A stretch of DNA of 6,865 nucleotides from CAYXXZ01 sp964469165 (GTDB lineage Bacteria > Pseudomonadota > Gammaproteobacteria > Pseudomonadales > Porticoccaceae): contig CAYXXZ010000131.1 in assembly GCA_964469165.1 (NCBI GenBank), forward strand, positions 1 through 6,865, given 5' to 3'. Below, one piece after another: positions 1-5,974 of the stretch (positions within the stretch are counted from its first letter, which is position 1; the number at the start of each line of letters is the position of its first letter). A program made the translations under genes and the position numbers. The notes beneath the pieces were generated by a model. It searched no databases and was not told the DNA's origin. It worked only from the letters and a program-made list of their open reading frames with translations.

Positions 1-1
1 C

Positions 2-394
2 CTTATGGCCTCGATCGGCCTTCTTGTAAGTGTCCGTGAAATCGGGGGTGAACCCCTGTTCTTCCATCGCAAGCTGCGCTGCCTGGTCATCATCGACCTG
101 AAGCTGGGTGGCTTGACCCATGCCGATGTGGGGCAAATGCATATGTACTGCAACTATGCCAAGGAGCATTGGGCCTACCCGGACGAGAATCCGCCGGTGG
201 GCCTGATCCTGTGTGCCGACAAGGGCCATGCTTTGGCGCGGTATGCGCTGGATGGCTTGCCAACCAAGGTGATGGCGGCGAACTACCGCACCGTGTTGCC
301 GGATGCGGAGCTGCTACAAAAGGAGCTGGAGAACACGCGGCGTCTGCTCGAATTACGTAGACCGGCATCCCACAATACGCCCAGTGAAAACTAG
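2..394 (+). CDS. YhcG/DUF1016-type PDDEXK nuclease, C-terminal part (5' end outside window)
   Basis: The frame is open from the window edge to the TAG at 392-394, so the N-terminal half of the gene lies outside the window or is lost. The visible part matches the C-terminal nuclease domain of the YhcG (DUF1016) family: LFFHRKLRCLVIIDLKLG, then a GQMHMY helix, PPVGLILC, and a C-terminal LPDAELL segment. IDLK supplies the (D/E)xK half of the PDDEXK centre. The first catalytic acid normally sits in a YxDLLFFHR-like context. Here the aligned residues read GGEPLFFHR, so this Asp appears to be Glu, or the first 50 or so bases belong to a different sequence. Family members occur near restriction and defence genes, and their role is poorly defined. 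The frame converges on the peptidase gene, with 31 bases between the stops. The family call is fairly sure; whether the gene is intact is unknown. Confidence 0.75.
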   Translation, partial: LMASIGLLVSVREIGGEPLFFHRKLRCLVIIDLKLGGLTHADVGQMHMYCNYAKEHWAYPDENPPVGLILCADKGHALARYALDGLPTKVMAANYRTVLPDAELLQKELENTRRLLELRRPASHNTPSEN

Positions 395-417
395 GGCAGT
401 TGCAGCGTGCCGCTGCC
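395..417 (-). terminator. Possible terminator of the capH-capP unit
   Basis: Between the two convergent genes, the minus strand can form a GCAGCG/CGCTGC stem with a three-base loop (416-402), or a wider GGCAG/CTGCC stem (417-395). The sequence that follows reads CTAGTTTTC. The T run is only four long, so this is a weak intrinsic terminator at best. It lies nine bases past the peptidase stop codon. There is no comparable T run on the plus strand. Confidence 0.3.
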
Positions 418-425
418 AGGCTTAG

Positions 426-1295
426 CTAGCGACGCTTGCTGCGCCCTGGCCACGGCAACTCTCCAGTTAATTCTGGTAGACCGCCATCGTCTTCCACTCG
501 CACACCGAAGCGGTTCACTTCGATCTCCGGCAGGTCTTCGCCGTCAAACCATAGCAACGAAATAGTGGTGTCAGTGCGTGCGTAGTGCCTTGAAAGTTCC
601 CAGAGATCCAGGCCCTTTTCCCAGTTGTCGAACCATACGTCCTGGGAGACTTCCCCCGTATCAGTTGTACTGTTCCCAGAGGATCTGACTCGATGAGCCA
701 CTGAGCCAGCCGGGATCACCGACCTGGGTGATATCCAGGCTCCAGCTTGTCTCAAAGACGTGGAGCGTGCCGCATACCGTACTGCGCCACGCTCCATGGT
801 GACGAAGGCACACGGCACATCGCTGAGACTGGCGAATCTCGACGCAGCCGCGGGAAATGAAGTGCCAAACAAATCGGCCATGCGCTGGATAAGGTCCAAG
901 GAAGGCTCTTCCTTGGGAACGACAGAAAGCCATCGCTGATAAGGCATCAACAGTTCAGCGGCAAATGTGTCGCAGGCGATCTCGTTGGGATGCCGTTTGG
1001 CATAAGACCAGGACGGGACTTCCTCGTGACTCGATTCTAGGTCGAGCACGATATGCGCTATCTCGTGGCAAATAGTGAAACGCTGGCGTTCCTCAGTCTC
1101 CAGGGAGTTCACAGTGATTATGTGCTTCCCGTTCGGCTTGGTAATGGTATAGCCAGACTCTCCTTCGCCAAGCTCATCTTTCTTGACCTTGGCATTAGCA
1201 GCGGTCACATAGGGAGACAGGTCTTCTCGGATGTTAGAAACATCGACTTTCGCAATGAACGCGCGTGCTTTCTGTCTGACATCCGATTCGTCCAT
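426..1295 (-). CDS. capP: ImmA/IrrE-type zinc metallopeptidase, CapP-like CBASS regulator
   Basis: A predicted zinc peptidase of 289 residues in the ImmA/IrrE (DUF955) family. The zinc site HEIAH lies at residues 77-81. The family's third ligand fits Glu105, in NEIACDTFAAELLMP, 24 residues past the second histidine. About 120 further residues follow the protease domain and have no motif I recognise. In ImmA/IrrE-type pairs the peptidase cleaves a partner XRE repressor. In the described CapH/CapP pair, CapP is stimulated by single-stranded DNA, cleaves CapH, and so raises CBASS expression. The repressor partner lies directly upstream and the CBASS genes are divergent, which is the expected arrangement. 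The frame could begin at a TTG at 1301, overlapping the upstream stop. I chose the ATG at 1295 because a GAGGAGG ribosome site (1309-1303) sits 7 bases before it but only 1 base before the TTG. The family is clear; the CapP assignment rests on context. Confidence 0.9.
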   Translation of the reverse strand: MDESDVRQKARAFIAKVDVSNIREDLSPYVTAANAKVKKDELGEGESGYTITKPNGKHIITVNSLETEERQRFTICHEIAHIVLDLESSHEEVPSWSYAKRHPNEIACDTFAAELLMPYQRWLSVVPKEEPSLDLIQRMADLFGTSFPAAASRFASLSDVPCAFVTMERGAVRYAARSTSLRQAGAWISPRSVIPAGSVAHRVRSSGNSTTDTGEVSQDVWFDNWEKGLDLWELSRHYARTDTTISLLWFDGEDLPEIEVNRFGVRVEDDGGLPELTGELPWPGRSKRR

Positions 1296-1297
1296 GT

Positions 1298-1690
1298 TCA
1301 ATCCTCCTCGTCGTCGTCCTCAAGGGCCTTTTTGATCCGGGTAATCAATGTGGCGGGATCAGGCCTTGCGTTACCCCGATGCCTGACGCCCGCCGCCATC
1401 GTAAATACGTCGATACCAATAGACGAATCTTGTAGCACAAATTCGACGAGGTTCGGGTCGGCGTCCGCATGGTCAACCAGCCAAGTTATGAGTGCAGCAT
1501 CTCTCTCCGTCGGCTTAAGAACCTTCAATAGCTTTTCAATCAGGTCTTGGGAGGGGTTTGTTTTTTCGCCAGTTTCGAGGCGGTAGACGTATGCATGGTC
1601 CACTGACGATAGCTGCCCAATTTCACGCAGGGAAAGGGTTCTGCGTTCGCGTAGCGTCTTGATAGCGACGCCCAAGCCTGTTTGTGGCAT
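1298..1690 (-). CDS. capH: XRE-family helix-turn-helix repressor, CapH-like
   Basis: A 130-residue protein with an N-terminal XRE (Cro/C1-type) helix-turn-helix over about residues 4-60. Visible parts are IKTLRERRTLSLREIGQLS, then SSVDHAYVYRLETGEKTNPS, where the recognition helix and the conserved YxxExG-like turn fall. Residues 65-120 probably form helices for dimerisation, and the tail is very acidic (EDDDEED). The ATG at 1690 is preceded by AAGGA (1704-1700) with 9-base spacing. The stop lies 2 bases before the capP ATG, so the two are one transcription unit. By analogy with CapH it would bind the divergent region at 1691-1977, repress the CBASS operon and probably itself, and be removed by the peptidase. 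The XRE family is clear; the CapH role is inferred from the partner and the neighbours. Confidence 0.87.
   Translation of the reverse strand: MPQTGLGVAIKTLRERRTLSLREIGQLSSVDHAYVYRLETGEKTNPSQDLIEKLLKVLKPTERDAALITWLVDHADADPNLVEFVLQDSSIGIDVFTMAAGVRHRGNARPDPATLITRIKKALEDDDEED
1303..1309 (-). promoter_or_regulatory. Strong ribosome binding site that sets the capP start
   Basis: GAGGAGG on the minus strand, inside the last codons of the repressor gene, is 7 bases from the ATG at 1295 and 1 base from the alternative TTG at 1301. The spacing favours the ATG. The purine-rich run is also part of the codons for the acidic tail of the upstream protein, so the site is embedded in coding sequence. Confidence 0.75.
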
Positions 1691-1699
1691 GAGTTCTGA

Positions 1700-1704
1700 T
1701 CCTT
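1700..1704 (-). promoter_or_regulatory. Ribosome binding site of the capH-like gene
   Basis: AAGGA on the minus strand, 9 bases before the ATG at 1690. It supports that start for the 130-residue repressor. Confidence 0.6.
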
Positions 1705-1731
1705 GCGTTGCGGGGGAAGGCCGTAGCCCTC

Positions 1732-1790
1732 TGTTGCATCAACCCCACATTCAGTCGAGTCTAAAGGCGCATGTTGCGCAGGTGTTGCGC
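1732..1790. promoter_or_regulatory. Cluster of TGTTG half-sites upstream of the repressor gene
   Basis: TGTTGCAT (1732-1739) and two copies of TGTTGCGC (1772-1779 and 1783-1790) share their first five bases with the half-site of the paired inverted repeats at 1813 and 1879. The two TGTTGCGC copies are 11 bases apart, about one helical turn. The first is also part of an imperfect inverted repeat, GCATGTTGCGC (1769-1779) against GCGCACATGC (1793-1802), with one extra T. They could be extra repressor contacts for autoregulation. Confidence 0.35.
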
Positions 1791-1812
1791 CAGCGCACAT
1801 GCTCTGATACAT

Positions 1813-1832
1813 TGTTGTCTAGCCAGACAACA
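1813..1832. promoter_or_regulatory. Operator candidate 1 (perfect inverted repeat)
   Basis: TGTTGTCT and AGACAACA are perfect 8-base inverted halves separated by AGCC, giving a 20-base dyad. This is a normal shape for a dimeric XRE repressor site. It lies about midway between the divergent starts, 123 bases from the repressor ATG and 145 bases from the DUF2188 ATG. The left half recurs exactly at 1879 with the same spacer length, which makes a chance palindrome less likely. Confidence 0.6.
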
Positions 1833-1863
1833 GAGGCAGATTTTACGCCTGCTACGGGTTGGA

Positions 1864-1893
1864 TTGGCTTGGTCTTCCTGTTGTCTGCATAAG
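1864..1893 (+). promoter_or_regulatory. Possible sigma70-like promoter of the CBASS operon
   Basis: TTGGCT (1864-1869) and CATAAG (1888-1893) are separated by 18 bases and each matches the consensus at four of six positions. The -10 part would lie inside operator candidate 2, so a bound repressor would block it. The match is weak and is offered mainly because of that overlap. Confidence 0.22.
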
Positions 1894-1898
1894 CAACG
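1879..1898. promoter_or_regulatory. Operator candidate 2 (imperfect copy of candidate 1)
   Basis: The left half TGTTGTCT is identical to that of the dyad at 1813. After a 4-base spacer (GCAT) the right half is AAGCAACG, which matches AGACAACA at five of eight positions. The two dyads start 66 bases apart, a little over six helical turns, so repressors on both could lie on nearly the same DNA face. This copy lies nearer the CBASS operon. Confidence 0.5.
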
Positions 1899-1928
1899 TA
1901 TTGTGCTACAGCGGGCGACCATTGACAA

Positions 1929-1946
1929 CCCAGCCGGCTGGCTGGG
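1929..1946. repeat. 12-base palindrome in the leader of the CBASS operon
   Basis: CCAGCC/GGCTGG is a perfect uninterrupted palindrome at 1930-1941. The flanks also allow an alternative CCCAG (1929-1933) / CTGGG (1942-1946) hairpin. It ends about 30 bases before the DUF2188 ATG and is preceded by TTGACAACC, which resembles half of the operator dyad. It could be a separate protein site or an mRNA hairpin in the 5' leader. Confidence 0.35.
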
Positions 1947-1977
1947 ACTTCCATAGTTCCATTGTAGGAGTGCCATC

Positions 1978-2202
1978 ATGGCCGGAAAAAATCAGCATGT
2001 TGTTCCTCATCAAGACGGTTGGGCCGTTAAAGGCGCTGGCAACGAGCGGGCGACCTCTGTGCATGACACGCAGCAGCAAGCAATAGATGCAGCGCGGGAT
2101 ATTGCACGCAACCAGAAGTCCGAACTCGTCATCCATCGTCCAGATGGCCGTATCCGTGACAAGGATAGCCACGGCAACGACTCCTTTCCCCCGAAAGGTT
2201 GA
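1978..2202 (+). CDS. DUF2188 small protein at the head of the CBASS operon
   Basis: A 74-residue basic, soluble protein of the DUF2188 family, whose biochemical function is unknown to me. Family marks are KNQHVVPHQDGWAVKGAGN near the start, TQQQAIDAARDIARNQKSE in the middle, and a glycine- and proline-rich end (DGRIRDKDSHGNDSFPPKG). There is no signal peptide or membrane segment. The start is well supported: AGGAG (1966-1970) lies 7 bases before the ATG. The next gene, capV, starts 6 bases after the stop, so the two are almost certainly co-transcribed and this is the first gene read from the divergent control region. It may be a passenger, or an accessory or regulatory part of the defence operon. 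The sequence alone cannot decide. Confidence 0.85.
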   Translation: MAGKNQHVVPHQDGWAVKGAGNERATSVHDTQQQAIDAARDIARNQKSELVIHRPDGRIRDKDSHGNDSFPPKG

Positions 2203-2208
2203 GACGTC

Positions 2209-3210
2209 ATGACTGATATCCCTACCTACCATGTGCTCGCCCTGTCAGGGGGAGGCTATCGCGGCCTTTATACGGCCACGGTTCTTGCCGAGCTTGAAGC
2301 CGTGCTGGGCCGGCCTATCGCTTCCCACTTTGATCTGATTTGTGGCACATCGGCAGGAGGGATGTTGGCTTTGGGACTGGCAGCGGAAATTCCTGGCAGC
2401 GAACTCAAAGCACTGTTCGAAGACGAAGGCAGCCGCATCTTTGGTTGCCGCAGTCTTTCAAGACGGCTTCTGGGATTCTGGTTGACTGCAAAGCATGATT
2501 CGGCAGGGTTGCGAGAAGTGCTGACCGAACGCTTCCAAGGAACCACCGTAGGCGACTTGAAGCATCGTGTTCTTGTACCAGCAGTCAACTACTCGACAGG
2601 TCGTGGACAGTTCTTCAAGACGCCTCACCACCCTTCCTTTGAGTTGGATCACCGCATGAAGGTCGTCGATGTTGCGTTGGCGACCGCCGCCGCGCCCGTC
2701 TACTTTCCGCTGGCGCGTAACGACCGCGGTGTCTTCGCGGATGGCGGACTGGTAGGTAATGCACCCGGCCTGTTCGGGTTGCATGAAGTCAACACGTTCC
2801 TGGCACCGAAACAGGATGCGCGGATTCGGGTTCTTTCCATCGGCACGATGACGATCGGTGCGACTGTCCGTGGCGGCGCCAGCCTTGACCGAGGATTCGG
2901 TAAGTGGCGCGGAGGACTCTTCGATCTAGTGATCTCCGCGCAGGAATCGTCCGTGGACTACATGCTGAGACAGCTGCTGGGGAACAACTACTTCCAGATC
3001 GACGACAAGGCAACGCCGGATCAGAGCAAGGACGTGAAGGCGCTGGATCGGGTTTCCATTGGCGCCACGAATACGCTCAAGGATCGCGGCAGCCACGCGG
3101 CCCAGCGCGCGCTTGGCGATCCTCTTTTTCAACCGTTTCGAGCGCACCAGGCCGGCGCCCCCATTTTCTATCACGGCCCCAACAAGAATGTACCGGAGGC
3201 CGCATGCTGA
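2209..3210 (+). CDS. capV: CapV-like patatin phospholipase, CBASS effector
   Basis: A patatin-like serine hydrolase of 333 residues. The glycine-rich oxyanion loop is LSGGGYRG (residues 12-19). The nucleophile elbow is GTSAG (46-50) with Ser48. The dyad aspartate is Asp178 in FADGGLVGN. Length and motif order match CapV, the phospholipase of DncV-type CBASS, which degrades membrane phospholipid once a cyclic dinucleotide binds it and so halts the infected cell. There is no signal peptide, as expected for a cytosolic enzyme acting on the inner membrane. It follows the DUF2188 gene by 6 bases, with a modest AAGG 10 bases before the ATG. Its last 7 bases overlap the CD-NTase gene. The catalytic residues look intact. 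The ligand is not readable from the protein but should be the product of the next gene. Confidence 0.94.
   Translation: MTDIPTYHVLALSGGGYRGLYTATVLAELEAVLGRPIASHFDLICGTSAGGMLALGLAAEIPGSELKALFEDEGSRIFGCRSLSRRLLGFWLTAKHDSAGLREVLTERFQGTTVGDLKHRVLVPAVNYSTGRGQFFKTPHHPSFELDHRMKVVDVALATAAAPVYFPLARNDRGVFADGGLVGNAPGLFGLHEVNTFLAPKQDARIRVLSIGTMTIGATVRGGASLDRGFGKWRGGLFDLVISAQESSVDYMLRQLLGNNYFQIDDKATPDQSKDVKALDRVSIGATNTLKDRGSHAAQRALGDPLFQPFRAHQAGAPIFYHGPNKNVPEAAC
3195..3199 (+). promoter_or_regulatory. Ribosome binding site that sets the CD-NTase start
   Basis: GGAGG lies 4 bases before the ATG at 3204, inside the last codons of capV. The frame stays open back to 2904, but the upstream part runs within capV and resembles no CD-NTase. 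This site and the start of similarity to DncV place the start at 3204. Confidence 0.6.
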
Positions 3211-4346
3211 ACCTGAGCCCGCTTTTCTTTACCACTGTTGACGACGAATCCTGCATCCATGATGAGCTGGATTTGACGCCTGAACAGCGTACCAGGATCG
3301 CCAGTGCACGGACGGATGTCAGAAGCTGCCTACGCACGGGCATTCCTCGTGTGATGAGAGCTGGCGGATACACAGAAGACGTACCGCAGCCGCGCTTCTT
3401 TACGCAGGGGTCGTGGGCATACAAGACGCTGAACTCGCCGGCACAACGTCCGCAGCAGGCGGATGTCGATGATGGTTGCTATCTACCAATGAGTTTCGTC
3501 TCGCAGACGCAGCGCCCCAGCACAGCGGCAACAGTTTTCTTTACTGCTGCGGAAGAGGCGTTAAGGCCGCTGGTCGAAGAAAAGGGGTGGAAGCTTGTCA
3601 CTGACAAGCCGACTTGCATTCGCATTGTCATTGCTGCCTATGCCCACATTGACATCCCACTATATGCCATCCCCGATCAGGAGTTCGTGAATCTGGCAGA
3701 GGCCTCGATGAGGCGATATGGCTACGACTCGGTGATGGATGCCATTATCAAAGCGGAGCGAGATGCGTGGACGGCATTACCGCGCGACAAGGTTTTACTT
3801 GCCCATCGTGAATGCAATTGGATGCCCTCTGATCCTAGGCCTGTAAAGGAGTGGTTCCTGGGCGAAGTGGAGGCTAAGGGGGAGCAGTTCCGCCGCGTGG
3901 TTCGTTACTTGAAGGCATTCCGCGATTGGAGATGGTCCAGCGGCGGGCCCTCTTCGATCCTGCTGATGGCCGCCGCGGCTCCGCTGTTTGAAAAACGTGA
4001 TCGGCGCGACGACCTCGCGTTGCTGGATGTCGTCGCAGAACTTCCGGCCCGGTTGCGTGCGGGGGTGAACAACCCCGTGGATGAATCCGAATCGCTTACG
4101 GCACGGCTGGGAAAAGCCAGTGTCGAAGAAGCCGCAAAGGCGTTCGAAGAATTTGAGAAAGTGCTTCGCGGCGCTACCGACGCCAGCAGCCCTTCACAAG
4201 CTTGCATCTGGATGCAGGGCGAATTTGGCCCGCGTTTTCCGAATGAGCCGGATCGGGTCAAGGTGGTATCCATCGTCGACACCATCGCCGCCGCTCCCGC
4301 CGCCGCTGGTCCGAGCGAACTCGTCGGACGAACGAAGGCCGGATGA
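3204..4346 (+). CDS. dncV: DncV-like CD-NTase (cyclic dinucleotide synthase)
   Basis: A cGAS/DncV-like nucleotidyltransferase of 380 residues. The QGSW substrate loop is at residues 68-71, the metal-binding pair is Asp87 and Asp89 in ADVDDG, and the third carboxylate is Asp150 in AHIDIPLYAIP. The segments LDLTPEQR, the stretch around residues 206-217 (WMPSDPRPVKEW) and GGPSSILLMAA align with Vibrio DncV as I remember it, which places the enzyme in the same clade. DncV mainly makes 3'3'-cGAMP; the product here is inferred. The protein is about 55 residues shorter than DncV, mostly through a shorter region before QGSW. It ends in KAG: the terminal glycine is what Cap2 needs to conjugate a CD-NTase. 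It overlaps capV by 7 bases and cap2 by 4 (ATGA), implying coupled translation. Confidence 0.95.
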   Translation: MLNLSPLFFTTVDDESCIHDELDLTPEQRTRIASARTDVRSCLRTGIPRVMRAGGYTEDVPQPRFFTQGSWAYKTLNSPAQRPQQADVDDGCYLPMSFVSQTQRPSTAATVFFTAAEEALRPLVEEKGWKLVTDKPTCIRIVIAAYAHIDIPLYAIPDQEFVNLAEASMRRYGYDSVMDAIIKAERDAWTALPRDKVLLAHRECNWMPSDPRPVKEWFLGEVEAKGEQFRRVVRYLKAFRDWRWSSGGPSSILLMAAAAPLFEKRDRRDDLALLDVVAELPARLRAGVNNPVDESESLTARLGKASVEEAAKAFEEFEKVLRGATDASSPSQACIWMQGEFGPRFPNEPDRVKVVSIVDTIAAAPAAAGPSELVGRTKAG

Positions 4347-5974
4347 ACGGCGCCATAGCGGTCGCAGACGTGATCGAGGCCTTTGAGCAACAAGGCTTCG
4401 CGTTTGTTGGCAAGACGGATGACGGCTGGTTCAGGCTGCACGGGCAGTTGATCCCACCCCAATTGGGCAAGGGCTATCCGTGCGAGGTTCAGCTCGATCC
4501 GACGTTCTTCGACTTGCCTCGCATCCGGTTGCTGGAGATTCCCCCTGAGTTGCCCGCTGCGGTTCCTCATCTTGGCGCGGATGGCGGGCTGTGTTATCTC
4601 GCCAAGGGCACGGTCGTCCTGGACATCTACGATTCTGTCGGACAGTCGCTGGCATGCCTGCAACGCGCGGCCGTTGTGTTCGGGCAGATCCTGAAGGGGG
4701 AGATGATCGACGATCTCGCGGAAGAGTTCTTCGCCTATTGGCACGGCGGGCTTTGCTTCGTGGATATGGAAGGCGAGGATTTGGGGCGGCAGAACTGCAT
4801 CGTCGCGCAGGCCAATGGGAATCCATTGTGGTTCATCACCGACAACGAAAATCGAACAACAGAAAAACTGAAGTCGCTCGGCTACCAAGTCACCGATAGA
4901 ACGGTGCTGACTTACCGTGTAAAGACGGGTGCTCAACCTCGCCCTCTGAGCAGCCATTGGCCTCCTGAAACAGTGAGGGACATCTTGGCGTGGCAAAGCA
5001 CCCTTGACCCTCGGTGCCGGCGCAAGATTCACGAGCGCATCAAGGAAGGAGAAAGGAAAAAGGCCAACGGCGTTCTGATCCTCATCGAATCCCCGTTGAT
5101 GACGTATGGCTTCGTGGTTCTCTATGACCGCCAACGTCCGGTGAAAAAGAGCAAGCTCGCAGATCGCAAGGATTCCAGCTATGGGTTGAAGGTGATACCC
5201 ATCTCAGTGGTCAGAATCGACGATCGCTACCTTGCCCAGCGGAACATGCCTAAGTCAAAAACGCTTGCAGGCAAGAATTTGGCCGTCGTGGGATGTGGCA
5301 CGATCGGCGGATATCTGTCGGACATGCTGGTCAAGGCCGGGGCGGGAACATGCGGCGGAAAACTCACGTTAGTGGACTTCGATTGCCTTCTCCCGCAGAA
5401 CATCGGGCGCCATCGCTTGGGATTTCCAGACCTTCTGTCTAACAAAGCCGAGGCTATGGCGAAGGAACTGAAACGCTTGGCGCCAGGGGCCGAGATTCGT
5501 TTTCTTCCCGTAGATGTCAGGCAGGCCCAACTGGGAGAACTGGACCTTCTCATAGATGCCACCGGGGAAGAATCCCTTGGGCACTGGCTGTGCGGCCACT
5601 ATCTACCGCCTACACCCATGCTTTCGGTCTGGATAGAGGGACCGGGTACGGCTGTCCGCGCACTGTTGAGAACGCACGCATCTGGTGCTTGCTACCGATG
5701 CCTTTGGCATAGCAATAGAAGAGGTGAACTCCGCTCTACCGTTGATCCTCTTCCCGCCATCTTGGCGGGGCACGGATGTGAGGGCTTATACGTGCCGTTT
5801 CCTGCCTCGGTGTCGGTGCATGCTGCCAGCCTGGGCGCAGAGATGGCGCTTGATTGGGTTAACGGCGTCCATTCCCCCGCACTTCGAACGAGGGTCATCG
5901 ACCGTACCCAGCAATCTGCCACGCCCGACTGTGATCCGCTGCGGAACCCGGAATGTCCTGTATGCAATTCATGA
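4343..5974 (+). CDS. cap2: Cap2, E2-E1 fusion that conjugates the CD-NTase
   Basis: A 543-residue fusion of a ubiquitin-conjugating (E2)-like domain and a ThiF/E1-like adenylating domain. In the E2 part (about 1-160), Cys84 in ADGGLCYLAKG is the likely catalytic cysteine. The E1 part (about 300-543) has a Rossmann loop VVGCGTIGG (315-323), the nucleotide-site segment VDFDCLLPQNIGRH (344-357), and two CxxC pairs (450/453 and 538/541) that should bind structural zinc. Cys479 in GHGCEGLYVPFPAS is the best candidate for the E1 catalytic cysteine. In known type II CBASS, Cap2 links the CD-NTase C-terminus to target molecules and boosts signalling. The ATG overlaps the CD-NTase stop by 4 bases, with GAAGG 4 bases upstream. 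All expected catalytic features are present. The stretch at about 170-300 joins the two domains and is variable in the family. Confidence 0.94.
   Translation: MNGAIAVADVIEAFEQQGFAFVGKTDDGWFRLHGQLIPPQLGKGYPCEVQLDPTFFDLPRIRLLEIPPELPAAVPHLGADGGLCYLAKGTVVLDIYDSVGQSLACLQRAAVVFGQILKGEMIDDLAEEFFAYWHGGLCFVDMEGEDLGRQNCIVAQANGNPLWFITDNENRTTEKLKSLGYQVTDRTVLTYRVKTGAQPRPLSSHWPPETVRDILAWQSTLDPRCRRKIHERIKEGERKKANGVLILIESPLMTYGFVVLYDRQRPVKKSKLADRKDSSYGLKVIPISVVRIDDRYLAQRNMPKSKTLAGKNLAVVGCGTIGGYLSDMLVKAGAGTCGGKLTLVDFDCLLPQNIGRHRLGFPDLLSNKAEAMAKELKRLAPGAEIRFLPVDVRQAQLGELDLLIDATGEESLGHWLCGHYLPPTPMLSVWIEGPGTAVRALLRTHASGACYRCLWHSNRRGELRSTVDPLPAILAGHGCEGLYVPFPASVSVHAASLGAEMALDWVNGVHSPALRTRVIDRTQQSATPDCDPLRNPECPVCNS

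Noticed and set aside
1053..1586. A 177-codon plus-strand frame with a poly-serine run.
   Set aside because: It is antisense to the repressor and peptidase; the serine run is the complement of the acidic-tail codons.
1922..1927. TTGACA as a -35 promoter box.
   Set aside because: I find no acceptable -10 at 16-19 bases; the closest, CATAGT, needs a 24-base spacer.
1906..2232. A 108-codon minus-strand frame over the DUF2188 gene.
   Set aside because: It is antisense to a recognised family with a good ribosome site and shows no motif.
2904..3203. A 100-codon upstream extension of the CD-NTase frame.
   Set aside because: It overlaps capV in another frame, has a low-complexity composition and lacks similarity to CD-NTases. 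The ribosome site and homology begin at 3204.
3905..5134. A 409-codon open frame on the minus strand.
   Set aside because: It lies wholly antisense to the CD-NTase and Cap2 genes, which have full sets of catalytic motifs. It shows no family motif of its own and is a by-product of GC-rich codon use.
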